Of a DNA stretch of 64,000 bases, positions 8,805 through 16,576 are shown piece by piece. The stretch comes from Candidatus Bathyarchaeota archaeon (GTDB lineage Archaea; Thermoproteota; Bathyarchaeia; Bathyarchaeales; Bathycorpusculaceae). The stretch lies in NCBI GenBank assembly GCA_003164295.1, contig PLTA01000054.1:1-64000 (forward strand), given 5' to 3'. The notes below the pieces were generated by a model that was not told the origin of the DNA, searched no databases, and saw only the letters and a list, made by a program, of their open reading frames with translations. The first letter of the stretch is position 1. Each line of letters begins with the position of its first letter. Position numbers and translations under genes: made by a program.

Positions 8805-9236
8805 TTATAAATTGCCTCTAATCCACGTTTTCATGGTTTCATAGCAAAAGAAAAAAGCGAAAATTCCTGTTGCGACCGTCGAAAAAACATATTCACGATA
8901 TATTATTGTGGGTTTCAGGAGAGTTACTTCAATCAAGAGAATAGCGATAGCAAAGATGGCATAAAAAAAATATCTTGGCACTAGGAAACGACTGATTTTA
9001 ATGCTGTTCTCTAAAATGAATTTGTTAACAGTAAAACCACCAGCGTCTCTTTTTAGAAGACCCGCATCTTCCAGTTTAGAAAGATGATAAGTAGCTACTG
9101 AAGAACTACTTAAATTAAGTGCTCTTTGAAGTTCTCTCGTTCGGACTGGTTTGTTGCTTTTCAGTAAAAAACGGTAAACTTCAAGAGTAGTTCCTTTTGG
9201 CACTTCTGAAGATTCATCGCTAACCAAACCATTCAC
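8805..9236 (-). CDS. Membrane-tethered winged-helix regulator
   Basis: A 143-residue protein. Residues 14-75 are an ArsR/MarR-like winged helix (RTRELQRALNLSSSSVATYH, then LSKLEDAGLLKRDAGGFTV). Two membrane helices follow (about 86-108 and 113-132). Such one-component regulators with a C-terminal membrane part are common in archaea with many surface genes. It is divergent from the small membrane protein at 9380, with 143 bases between the starts, so it may regulate that gene and itself. The signal sensed is unknown. Confidence 0.75.
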   Translation of the reverse strand: MNGLVSDESSEVPKGTTLEVYRFLLKSNKPVRTRELQRALNLSSSSVATYHLSKLEDAGLLKRDAGGFTVNKFILENSIKISRFLVPRYFFYAIFAIAILLIEVTLLKPTIIYREYVFSTVATGIFAFFFCYETMKTWIRGNL

Positions 9237-9379
9237 GTTATCAAACTAAGTGCATCAATGATTTAAGACCTACCCTAAAAGTGTTTGAGTTATAGCTGTT
9301 CGACAATTAGAACACCCTCATAAAAATATAGAATTAAATAACAGAACGTATGATTCCTTGTTGAGCGAAAGTAAAGTTT

Positions 9380-9679
9380 GTGATCAAGAGCTTGCTAAAT
9401 AATAAAATGTTGGTTGCGCCCATTCTTGCGATTATTATTGCATTTTTGCTAGCGGGATCTATAAGTTTTTTGCCTGAAAATGCGCAGAGTCAAGCTTCAC
9501 CTCATCCCACTTCATTACCTTCCAATGGACCAATACCCACATCTACAGTAGGGTTAACCTCAGAATCCAACAACATTTTAGTTCCAATTCTCTGCTTTCT
9601 TGCGGCTATAGTTGTGGGTATAATTGCTGCTTTTTTGCTTTTTTCCGAAAAAACCCTCAACAAGGAAAACCTCGATTAA
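9380..9679 (+). CDS. Small membrane protein with two terminal helices
   Basis: A 99-residue protein starting with GTG. Hydrophobic segments lie at residues 9-27 and 65-88, joined by a Pro/Ser/Thr-rich extracellular-type linker (QSQASPHPTSLPSNGPIP). It ends in a short charged tail. No family recognised. It is divergently paired with the membrane winged-helix gene at 8805 and lies upstream of the exported protein at 9806. It may be a small envelope protein under that regulator's control, by position only. Confidence 0.55.
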   Translation: MIKSLLNNKMLVAPILAIIIAFLLAGSISFLPENAQSQASPHPTSLPSNGPIPTSTVGLTSESNNILVPILCFLAAIVVGIIAAFLLFSEKTLNKENLD

Positions 9680-9805
9680 AGTATGTAATTACTTAGACTC
9701 TTTGATTTTCAAGGTCTGTTCTAAAATGAGAACAGTATGTGCTAAAACATCGCATTAAGTACAGCCCTGCATTAGGTTGAATTATCAAAATAAGGAGTAA
9801 AAATA

Positions 9806-10324
9806 ATGAACTATAAGGTCTCTATAGTTTTGATACTAATTGCAGTTCTAGTGGGAGTAAGTGTAGCTACCGTTTACTTGTCTGAGGCATCAATTAATTA
9901 TTCGCTTGAAGTCTACCCTTATCAAAATATCCATAACCAGTGGTACACCATTGATAATCAAAATAACGCAAGCTCCCCCGAAGCCTTCACAAGTGTTTAC
10001 TGCCAAAACAAAGGTTTATTTTCTGCTACATTTGACATAACTGTGAAGTTGACTAACGCAACATTCTCGGAAAAATCCTTTCAGCACTCACAATTTATTG
10101 ATAACAACACAGTCAAATTATCGTTTACTCTGCTTAGCTTACAAAAAACGTATAATAATGTCCCTTTTACAGTGGATAACAACGTCTCGCAATTCGTAAT
10201 TTCAATAATGTTCCATACAAATCAACCGTTAGTTCGTTACATTGAGACTAACTGGGAAGGACAAAGCAGTTACACATATTCTTACTGGGAAAATAACATT
10301 TGGGCACCAAGTCAAATAACTTGA
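9806..10324 (+). CDS. Exported protein, beta-rich, unknown
   Basis: A 172-residue protein with an N-terminal signal/anchor (residues 5-25) and an extracellular domain rich in Asn, Ser, Thr, Tyr and Phe. Alternating hydrophobic stretches (FSATFDITVKLTNATF, TVKLSFTLLSLQKTYNN, QFVISIMFHTN) indicate a beta sandwich. It ends without a second membrane helix. The ATG follows a clear AAGGAG ribosome site. No family recognised. It sits at the right end of the surface-protein region. Confidence 0.65.
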   Translation: MNYKVSIVLILIAVLVGVSVATVYLSEASINYSLEVYPYQNIHNQWYTIDNQNNASSPEAFTSVYCQNKGLFSATFDITVKLTNATFSEKSFQHSQFIDNNTVKLSFTLLSLQKTYNNVPFTVDNNVSQFVISIMFHTNQPLVRYIETNWEGQSSYTYSYWENNIWAPSQIT

Positions 10325-10735
10325 AAGCCAGTCCTTAATTTTTTTCTTCATTGGCGGTAATCCTTTTTAGTCTTTCAGAATTAGCACACACGGCCCCATC
10401 ATTCTAGCAAGTTTGTATAATCGATAACCGACAAACCGTTACATTTTGTTGCTACGAGAAGCAGTTTATGCCAAAAAAACTTCCCAAATTAGATCAATAC
10501 GACAATTTAACTAAGATCTTTGCAGAGATTTTAACATTAATTTTTTGTTCTAAATTTAGCTCATTTGTTCTAAAGTGTAGACCTAAGTAGCTTAATTACC
10601 TGAGCTATCTGGACCAAGCAGGTCAAAAAAGATGATCTGATTGAAATATTCAATCTGCGCCTTAATTATTCAATATTCTGTTTCCAGTTACAAGCAACTA
10701 ACTTTAATTTTCGAGTTCTTGTCAAGAGAGATGAA
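10325..10735. other. Intergenic region upstream of PadR-like gene
   Basis: About 410 bases with no believable frame. A T-run just after 10324 may terminate the upstream gene. The rest is A+T-rich with no clear repeat. A purine-rich AAGAGAG site lies before the ATG at 10736. Confidence 0.45.
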
Positions 10736-11098
10736 ATGCGATTGAGGGAAGCATACGTTATTCAAAGCAACGATAATTTTTTAGAAGAAACTCGAAGAAG
10801 AATAGTAAAAGCATATTTGCCTACAATAATTATGATGAGAATAAATGAAGCCACAATCACAAGTGTAAACGACATAATCTCATTAATAAGAAAAAGCTAT
10901 AGCATACAATTTAGCCCAGGCACAATATACCCTATATTTTATAAGTTAGAAAAAAATGGGAGAATTAAGAAGATACCAAATCAAGCAAAGAAAATTTATG
11001 TATTAACTGGAATAGGCAAAAGTATGATCGAAAATTTCCTCGCAAGAACTGATTATTTTTATGGAATTCCAAGCAAATTAAATGAAATTATCAAATAA
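10736..11098 (+). CDS. PadR-family transcription regulator
   Basis: A 120-residue protein with the PadR/winged-helix layout. A basic helix is followed by YLPTIIMMRINE, then the recognition region (SVNDIISLIRKSYSIQFSPG, TIYPIFYKLEKNGRIKKI) and the wing (KKIYVLTGIGKSMIENFL). SPGTIYPIFYKLEKNG is the classic PadR signature. It is shorter than PadR proteins that carry a long C-terminal dimerisation helix, with only FLARTDYFYGIPSKLNEIIK at the end. It is not clearly part of an operon, and its target is not visible. Confidence 0.8.
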   Translation: MRLREAYVIQSNDNFLEETRRRIVKAYLPTIIMMRINEATITSVNDIISLIRKSYSIQFSPGTIYPIFYKLEKNGRIKKIPNQAKKIYVLTGIGKSMIENFLARTDYFYGIPSKLNEIIK

Positions 11099-11245
11099 AT
11101 TATATTTTTTAATCGAGGTTAATTTGTTTATTATCAATGTTTTGGTTTCTATGAATACTTCATCGCCAAACCGTATTTTATCTCATTGTGAAAATCGTCA
11201 ACTTGAAAAGTCGCCTAAAATTAAAAATCAAACACAAAACTTGAC

Positions 11246-11431
11246 TTGGGCACCGTAACAATTAAGCTGTTACTGATTTTTTTTTGTAAAGCTCAAGGAG
11301 TCGGAATTATTGAAGCAGTAACTCCAGACATGCTTGAAAATTCTATACCTTATTTAAATAAAGAAGAACTTACAGACAAGCTTTTGAAAAAAACACAGAT
11401 GGAAAAAGAAAGTTTATGCGAAAAAACTTAA
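11246..11431 (+). CDS. Possible small protein
   Basis: A 61-codon frame starting with TTG. The first 15 residues are hydrophobic, and the later part (VTPDMLENSIPYLNKEELTD) is protein-like with a helical pattern. There is no convincing ribosome site, and neighbouring codon use gives no support. It may be the degraded end of a larger gene. I report it only as possible. Confidence 0.25.
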   Translation: MGTVTIKLLLIFFCKAQGVGIIEAVTPDMLENSIPYLNKEELTDKLLKKTQMEKESLCEKT

Positions 11432-11677
11432 AGCTACTCGCGATTCTTGCGAACATAATAAAATGCTGTTTCAAATTGAAACAACAACCACTAAGTCAGT
11501 ATAAAGATTAAAGAGGTTCTAATTTCCCAAATTTAATTTTTCACTTTCACTTTACCCTCTACTGCTCGAAAAAACAGTTTGTCCATTTGTTTTATATGCG
11601 GTTTGAGCTGATGCAATGCCCCGCGTGATTTCTTATGAAACAGAATTCAGATAGATTGTTTGGAGGTTTAGCAGGTT

Positions 11678-12040
11678 ATGGATAAGACTGTTGAATCTTT
11701 TAGGATAACTCTCGAGGGAGAGATCAACCAGTGGAACGGCTTCGCTAGAGCGTTGCGCAAGCTTGACAGGGAAGCTTTTGATGAGCTTATGGATATGTGC
11801 AGAAGCTATGCTTCGGAGAGCAGTTGCGCAACCAACCCAATAGCTTTCGAACCTATGGTGATGTCAATTCTGCTTTTCCAGCAGAAACGCATAATGCAAA
11901 TGGAGAGGGAATTAGAAACAATTAAACCTGAAATAGTCAAGCCTCAAGAAAGCCATGAAGCAAGCGTGCCATTCGAACCTAAGCATGAGAGCAGCGTCCA
12001 AGTCGTTCCAAATGGAGGTGAGCAAAAACGGTTATTTTGA
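11678..12040 (+). CDS. Small element protein, helical, unknown
   Basis: A 120-residue protein, helical in its first 90 residues (FRITLEGEINQWNGFARALR, KLDREAFDELMDMCRSYASE), with a Pro/Glu-rich tail. The start has a GGAGG site 9 bases upstream. A TATA-like GTTTTATATGCG at about 11588 could drive it and the following genes. The stop overlaps the next frame at 12037-12040. Similar helical proteins occur in archaeal integrated elements, but I cannot name the family. Confidence 0.6.
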   Translation: MDKTVESFRITLEGEINQWNGFARALRKLDREAFDELMDMCRSYASESSCATNPIAFEPMVMSILLFQQKRIMQMERELETIKPEIVKPQESHEASVPFEPKHESSVQVVPNGGEQKRLF

Positions 12041-12339
12041 TAGTGAGACGAACCGTTAGGAAGCCCGTATCGGAAGCTAACAAGAAAGAGTGGTTTAGCC
12101 AGCTTGAGGATATAGAGTTTGCCTTTCCCAAGGAATACAACAAAATCCTCAGCCCAGTATTTACAGAAGACTTTGACTTTGACCTCAGAACCGACAATGG
12201 CGTGCTAACGTTTACATTGACGCCAGCGCCAAAACTGCCCGAAACAAACAAGTCAGAATCCAAAAAACCTACAAAACAGCGCATGAAACCCTACCAGTCA
12301 TCAAAGATTCCACAGGTGAAATTAAGTTGCGTCAAATGA
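12037..12339 (+). CDS. Small element protein, unknown
   Basis: About 100 residues. The start could be the TTG at 12037 or the GTG at 12043. It overlaps both neighbours (4 bases upstream, 13 downstream), so all three genes are probably coupled. The N terminus is basic (RRTVRKPVSEANKKEW), the middle is mixed (FDFDLRTDNGVLTFTLTP) and the C terminus is a Lys-rich tail. No family recognised. Confidence 0.5.
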   Translation: MIVRRTVRKPVSEANKKEWFSQLEDIEFAFPKEYNKILSPVFTEDFDFDLRTDNGVLTFTLTPAPKLPETNKSESKKPTKQRMKPYQSSKIPQVKLSCVK

Positions 12340-12539
12340 AGATCAAGCTCCAATTTAGCATAAGCAAAAGAGACTACTTGCATGGTAAAAACACCTATGT
12401 GTCTGATAAGGTGTCTCTTCATTTTCCCAAGGAAACGCACGAGTTTTTCATACCCTTTAAGGGTAGACACTTAGCCATCGATGTTTCCCGAAAAGATAAA
12501 ACAATTCTTATAATGCTAACAGAGTTAGATGAAAACTAA
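12327..12539 (+). CDS. Small element protein, beta-rich, unknown
   Basis: A 70-residue protein with alternating hydrophobic strands (KIKLQFSISKRD, DKVSLHFPKETHEFFIPF, TILIMLTELDEN). The track start is a TTG; an ATG three codons in is also possible. It overlaps the previous gene by 13 bases. There is no recognised family; the strand pattern would suit a small beta-barrel or a beta-sandwich subunit. Confidence 0.5.
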   Translation: MRQMKIKLQFSISKRDYLHGKNTYVSDKVSLHFPKETHEFFIPFKGRHLAIDVSRKDKTILIMLTELDEN

Positions 12540-12637
12540 GCCTCTGATTTTAGCTCCGACTTTTTTAGAATGTCAAGCTTCTCCCCCGCATCATTTTTGT
12601 TTGCTCAGAGTAGCCTGAAATTGCACCCGTGAAAACG

Positions 12638-12653
12638 TTCCTGTATACAGGAA
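12638..12653. promoter_or_regulatory. Perfect 16-bp palindrome, first copy
   Basis: TTCCTGTATACAGGAA is a perfect palindrome. A second copy with 14 of 16 matching bases lies 132 bp downstream at 12769-12784. Both sit upstream of the small winged-helix gene at 12889, so they are likely operators or replication-control sites of the element. Confidence 0.55.
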
Positions 12654-12768
12654 TCTCCCATTTTGGACCGGTAAAATCCGATTTGTAATATAGCGGTGTC
12701 TTGATACTTTTGCCACAAAAAATGTAATTATGCAAGCCTAAAGGCATTGCTGAATTTTACGCTAAGGC

Positions 12769-12784
12769 ATTCCTGTATACAGCA
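12769..12784. promoter_or_regulatory. Near-perfect palindrome, second copy
   Basis: TTCCTGTATACAGCAA repeats the site at 12638-12653 with two changes in the right end. It lies about 105 bp upstream of the TTG start of the winged-helix gene at 12889. Confidence 0.5.
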
Positions 12785-12888
12785 AGATTCTGCCCCAGAC
12801 AAAGCGCCTTGAAATTTCTGAAGTAATGTAATAAACAGGTTTCAGCGACTTGTTTCTCCCTTCCTAAGTTGGAGGGGGATAGAAAACT

Positions 12889-13281
12889 TTGGCTGGGAAG
12901 AAGAGAAAAGGCACAGAGCTTGCCGTGTTCAAAGGCAGAAAACCTGACTTAACACATGCCATACTTTTAGCCCTGTCCAAAGAGGCACTCATAAAATACG
13001 ATGTCCACAAAGCCATGGTTAAACTTGGCTTCAAAGATACAAACTACGGAACCATTAAGAAGCGAATATTGATTCTTGAAGAAACTGGGTACGTCAAACA
13101 AGTTGGAATTAGAAAGACTCAGCCAGGCAGCGAAGGCATTCTCTACGAGGCAACTTTCAAAGCATTGGCAGCGCTCGAACAGAATAGAACCGATCAGGAC
13201 GAGCTATTCCAGCTTATGGACGAGATGGATGCCATGGAATTTGTTGCCCTTTTGGCTCGAATACGAGCCCGCAAATCTTAA
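12889..13281 (+). CDS. Small winged-helix DNA-binding protein of the element
   Basis: A 130-residue protein starting with TTG behind a strong GGAGGGGG site. A basic N terminus (AGKKRKGTELAVFKGRKPD) is followed by a winged-helix domain (residues about 25-90: HAILLALSKEALIKYDVHKA, TIKKRILILEETGYVKQVG) and an acidic helical C terminus (DQDELFQLMDEMDAMEF). The two palindromes upstream are candidate operators, which suggests autoregulation. No specific family assigned. Confidence 0.65.
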   Translation: MAGKKRKGTELAVFKGRKPDLTHAILLALSKEALIKYDVHKAMVKLGFKDTNYGTIKKRILILEETGYVKQVGIRKTQPGSEGILYEATFKALAALEQNRTDQDELFQLMDEMDAMEFVALLARIRARKS

Positions 13282-13304
13282 AACTCTATTCTGATTAGTT
13301 ATGA

Positions 13305-13511
13305 ATGAGAGTGCTGTTTTTGGTTACGAAGAAAAAGATTGGGGATAGAACGGTTTTTCTCTGCGACATTTGTGGTCTTGGTTATGAAGACAGAGCAATC
13401 GCTCAAGAATGCGAAGATTATTGCCGAGCACACCACGGTTCCTGCAGCGCTGAGATAAGCGCAAAAGCAGTTTACCTTCCAGGTGCGCCAACTTTGCCAG
13501 ATAAAAAATAA
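13305..13511 (+). CDS. Small zinc-binding protein of the element
   Basis: A 68-residue protein with Cys20 and Cys23 (CDIC), then Cys36, Cys40 and Cys47, an arrangement that could bind zinc. The spacer GLGYEDRAIAQECEDYCRAHH resembles small archaeal proteins with a C2H2/C4-type finger. It lies 24 bases downstream of the winged-helix gene. Possibly a DNA-binding or adaptor protein. Confidence 0.6.
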   Translation: MRVLFLVTKKKIGDRTVFLCDICGLGYEDRAIAQECEDYCRAHHGSCSAEISAKAVYLPGAPTLPDKK

Positions 13512-13579
13512 TTGCCTTCAAAGAGCTCGCCCAAGGTTCAAGTATTTAAACAAATAGGCTCTGTAGCAGGGGCTTTTCG

Positions 13580-13621
13580 AAATACTATTTTTTGTTTGCC
13601 GAATAAAAAATACTATTTTTT
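13580..13621. repeat. Two 14-bp direct repeats
   Basis: AAATACTATTTTTT occurs at 13580-13593 and 13608-13621, 28 bp apart, and the intervening bases also form a T6/A6 inverted pair. They lie 40 bp upstream of the GTG start at 13661 and may be a regulatory site for that gene. Confidence 0.45.
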
Positions 13622-13660
13622 CCGACTGCCAGAATTCCTTTAGCTAATCGACGCGACATA

Positions 13661-13921
13661 GTGTTAGGTGACACAAAAGTGGTAAATCTCATTGAGGACT
13701 GGGATGTCCTCGCGGAATATGCTGGGGAAAAACTTGGTTTCTACCAAATCCTTGGCAATGAGGGAGCTATTGAAATTAGGGTACAAACAGGCAGGATCGG
13801 CTTTAAAAAGGAGTTCAAAGCTGGCGATGATGTGGAGCTGTTAAAGATTCTTGATTTCTGTAAGAAACATCGCTATATTCAGATAAGCGAGCACTTGCGG
13901 GATGAGGAATTTTTTAAGTAA
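13661..13921 (+). CDS. Small element protein, unknown
   Basis: An 86-residue protein with a GTG start. It has a helical beginning (VVNLIEDWDVLAEYAGEKLG), beta strands (AIEIRVQTGRIGFKKEFKAG) and a helical end (DVELLKILDFCKKHRYIQIS). No family recognised. The upstream direct repeats at 13580-13621 may control it. It is followed after 18 bases by the zinc-site gene at 13940. Confidence 0.5.
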   Translation: MLGDTKVVNLIEDWDVLAEYAGEKLGFYQILGNEGAIEIRVQTGRIGFKKEFKAGDDVELLKILDFCKKHRYIQISEHLRDEEFFK

Positions 13922-13939
13922 TCAGCGAGGGCGAAAACT

Positions 13940-14269
13940 ATGAGCTGCACTTTCCAAGAATCCACAACAGAGCCTCCGATTGAAAAGGGACCATACAAGA
14001 AACGTCGAAAGCCATGCGTTGTCTGTGGCCAACCGTCCGCCGGTTTAACAAGCTACCTCTTCTTCGCCGATGGCACTAACAAACTGTGGGTGCCCTTCTG
14101 CCAGCCGCACTTAGACAATCATGAGGCTTATGCTTCGCCGGTGTTTGAAAACCAAGACGCCTTTGAACTCTTCAAGAAAGAGCACCCTGGACTTTTCAAA
14201 CGCTGTGTGCAAGGCAAGATAATCCTGTTTTTGCAATCGCCAAAAACCGACGCAGTCGGCGTAGCTTAA
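13940..14269 (+). CDS. Element protein with C2CH-type zinc site
   Basis: A 109-residue protein. Cys26 and Cys29 (CVVC) pair with Cys54 and His57 (FCQPH), the likely zinc ligands; the rest is a small mixed fold. The N terminus (SCTFQESTTEPPIEKGPYKK) is charged and probably disordered. It has a GAGGGCG site upstream. The role could be DNA binding or assembly; none is proven. Confidence 0.55.
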   Translation: MSCTFQESTTEPPIEKGPYKKRRKPCVVCGQPSAGLTSYLFFADGTNKLWVPFCQPHLDNHEAYASPVFENQDAFELFKKEHPGLFKRCVQGKIILFLQSPKTDAVGVA

Positions 14270-14290
14270 ACCTGTGAGGGGTGGGAGGGA

Positions 14291-14797
14291 ATGGTTGTAC
14301 TTACCGCAGAGGCGAATTCAATTGAAAGTAGCTTAATGAGCTCTCAGTCCAGTCCCTGCAAAAGTAAGTCAGAACCTGCCCAAGGTTTTGCAAACACCAG
14401 CCCCCTACACCCACCCCAACCTCTAAAAAACCTAATTTTTGTTCGATATCTTGATCACGTTATTTATAATCGGACTTCAGCTCTGGCGATGAAACCTCAA
14501 AAAAGAGAAGCTGTGGGCTGGTTGATCTACGATTGCGAAGAGTACATTGTTTTTTCTTGGGATCGCGATGCGGATCCTCCAACCCTTCGAGGAGGCGACG
14601 CAAAAGCGTCCGGATTGGTTTTGCTAAAATCAGACATACTTATGCTGGAATCATTAAGCGCAGAGGTAAGATTTTCACATGAAAATTCAAATTGGGTTTT
14701 AAATTCATCAAAGCCTACTGGTAGAGATGAGTATGCGTTCCGACCATCGGAGCGAAAAACTCGCTCCCCTAAATCTAAGGGAGACAAGCAACCATGA
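14291..14797 (+). CDS. Element protein coupled to recombinase, unknown
   Basis: A 168-residue protein with a Ser-rich N-terminal 50 residues, a compact middle (residues about 60-120: AVGWLIYDCEEYIVFSWD, ASGLVLLKSDILMLESLS) and a basic tail (RPSERKTRSPKSKGDKQP). The stop overlaps the recombinase start by four bases (ATGA, 14794-14797), implying coupled expression. It could be a helper of the recombinase; that is a guess from position. Confidence 0.55.
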   Translation: MVVLTAEANSIESSLMSSQSSPCKSKSEPAQGFANTSPLHPPQPLKNLIFVRYLDHVIYNRTSALAMKPQKREAVGWLIYDCEEYIVFSWDRDADPPTLRGGDAKASGLVLLKSDILMLESLSAEVRFSHENSNWVLNSSKPTGRDEYAFRPSERKTRSPKSKGDKQP

Positions 14798-16224
14798 TCG
14801 AAAGAACAACAACCTTAGCCCCCGCTATAACCCGAACACGCAAACTATCAATAGAACAACTAAGAAACCTCAAGTTACCGCTGATATTCCAAAAAGACGT
14901 TATCATTATCGAAAGAAGTCTAAACGATTTCAAGCTAAGACAGCCAATTAGCATAAAGCTGGAAAAGGTCTTAGAAGCCCAAGAAATTGGATTAGTCGAA
15001 TACATCATAAGATCCTGTCTCAGCTATCAACCAAGCATTATCCCATATATCTTTGAAAACAAAAGCCTAGTAAAAGTCGCCCGCCACTTCTTCAGACATC
15101 GTTCAGCATCCCACACAAGCTGCCTACAGTACACAGTAAAACTAAGAAAATACGCCATCTGGCTAGGACACAACCCCGACATGATAATTCAAGACATAAA
15201 ACCAATCGGAGCCATCCCCGACCCCATTAAAGTTCAAAACCACAGCGGCTTCCTAAACGACTACGTGGCAGAACTTCAAGACAGCGGTCTAAAACCCAAC
15301 TCAGTTAACAATTGCATAAAAGCAGTCAAAACCTTCTACCGAGTAAACGGCGCTGAAGTAAAGTTATCTGAACCATTAGTCCGTAAAGCAGTCTACAAGG
15401 ACAGAGCACCTAAACCAGAAGAAATCACCTTAATGCTTGACAAATCAGCCGTTCGAGAAAGCTTTATCATAGCAGCAATAGCAACAGGCGGATTCAGAGA
15501 AGGAACATTCGCCAAACTAAAATACAGACATGTCCGAGAGGACCTCGAAGAAAACAAAATACCCATCCACATCCACGTTGAAGCAGAAATAACCAAAGGC
15601 AAATACCACGACTACGACACCTTCATAAATACAGAAGCATGCCATCTGCTAAAACAATACATCGAGGATAGAAAACGCGGTACCAGATTCATGTCGCCAG
15701 AAGAACTTACCGACGACTCACCTTTAATCAGAAACAGCCGTGTCGCCGACAGAGTCTTAGGCGTTAGCGAAAAAACCATAAGTAAAATCGTCCATGAAGT
15801 CGCCGTTAGCACAAAAATCGCCAAAAAACTGCCCGACAGCTGGATGTACAGCGTAAGAACCCACAGCCTACGAAAATTCTTTAGGACACAGATGAGCGCA
15901 GTAAAGCTTGACTCTGAAATAATCAACTATATGATGGGACACTCAGTAGACACATACGAAGACGTCCAAAGCTTAGGCATAGAGACACTAAGAAACATGT
16001 ACTCATCAGCCGGATTAGCAATTAGACCAAAGACACAAGCAAACCGAATCGACCAACTCAAAGAGATCATCCGCGCCTGGGGAGAAAACCCCGAGGAACT
16101 CTTAACCAGAGACGCATTATTGCGGGGGAACATAACTGAGACCTCAGAACAGACACACAATCACCAGCTATCAATCCTAGCCGAGCAACTAAAAGAGCTC
16201 ATAAAGAAGGAGGTCTCAAGATAA
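14794..16224 (+). CDS. Tyrosine recombinase (integrase)
   Basis: A 476-residue site-specific recombinase that cuts and rejoins DNA through a phosphotyrosine. The catalytic set is visible: Arg235 (GGFREGTFAKLK), Lys268 (ITKGKYH), His357 and Arg360 (HSLRKFF), His383 (MGHSVDTY) and probably Tyr403 (LRNMYSSAG); Tyr388 is an alternative. Residues about 80-180 form the core-binding (SAM-like) domain (RKYAIWLGHNPD to SVNNCIKAVKTFYRV). The gene is intact and longer than XerC/D, in line with archaeal virus and plasmid integrases. It is coupled by a four-base overlap to the gene at 14291 and ends the element's gene run. Codon use is A/C-rich. No tRNA target was found next to it. Confidence 0.9.
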   Translation: MIERTTTLAPAITRTRKLSIEQLRNLKLPLIFQKDVIIIERSLNDFKLRQPISIKLEKVLEAQEIGLVEYIIRSCLSYQPSIIPYIFENKSLVKVARHFFRHRSASHTSCLQYTVKLRKYAIWLGHNPDMIIQDIKPIGAIPDPIKVQNHSGFLNDYVAELQDSGLKPNSVNNCIKAVKTFYRVNGAEVKLSEPLVRKAVYKDRAPKPEEITLMLDKSAVRESFIIAAIATGGFREGTFAKLKYRHVREDLEENKIPIHIHVEAEITKGKYHDYDTFINTEACHLLKQYIEDRKRGTRFMSPEELTDDSPLIRNSRVADRVLGVSEKTISKIVHEVAVSTKIAKKLPDSWMYSVRTHSLRKFFRTQMSAVKLDSEIINYMMGHSVDTYEDVQSLGIETLRNMYSSAGLAIRPKTQANRIDQLKEIIRAWGENPEELLTRDALLRGNITETSEQTHNHQLSILAEQLKELIKKEVSR

Positions 16225-16576
16225 AAATGTCCACAAAACGGTACTTTTTCGCGTTCGAGCCAGAAGAAACCAGCGGCCTCACCGACAAGCCTATTTTGCC
16301 AAAACAGACGTTTTTTATTGATATTACTGTAAAATCTGGATAAAGAAGTTTGTAATAGCTGAAATCGAAATTGTGGCTTAATGTTTTTTTCCAATTTTCA
16401 AGCCAGACTTCTTCTGCCCATTTATGTAGGAATTTAGAAAACCGCACTCCAACTTTTGGGTGAAGGGGCAAACAAGAGAAGGCGCTTGAGCGATGACTCG
16501 CCTAAATATCTGGCGCAGTAGATAAAGCATCTTTTTTAAAAAACTGTCTATGCTTACTTGAAGGCCAATTTACCGT
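16225..16576. other. Gap between recombinase and kinase, no supported gene
   Basis: About 350 bases between convergent genes. A minus-strand frame (16199-16471) overlaps the end of the recombinase and is probably a shadow. This is where the element's right attachment site would be expected, but I see no duplicated sequence to support one. Confidence 0.45.

Larger units (their letters stand above)
12540..12888. other. Gap with palindromic sites
   Basis: About 350 bases between the small-gene run and the winged-helix gene at 12889. The minus strand has a 60-codon frame (12565-12747) which I do not accept because it crosses a perfect palindrome. The stretch holds the TTCCTGTATACAGGAA palindrome pair listed separately, and a GGAGGGGG ribosome site at 12871-12878. 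Confidence 0.5.
11678..16224 (+). mobile_element. Probable integrated element with terminal tyrosine recombinase
   Basis: Nine plus-strand genes, most of them small, several overlapping by a few bases, none with a housekeeping function, ending in a complete tyrosine recombinase. Two winged-helix or zinc-ribbon type small proteins, a 16-bp palindrome pair and a 14-bp direct repeat pair also occur. This is the organisation of archaeal plasmids and proviruses. I could not find attachment-site duplications or a tRNA target, and I see no capsid, helicase or replication gene, so the borders given are gene limits, not element ends. It may be a remnant or a satellite-type element. Confidence 0.5.

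Noticed and set aside
12565..12747. 60-codon minus-strand frame
   Set aside because: Crosses the perfect palindrome and has no ribosome site.
16199..16471. 90-codon minus-strand frame
   Set aside because: Overlaps the recombinase end; no start site and no family.
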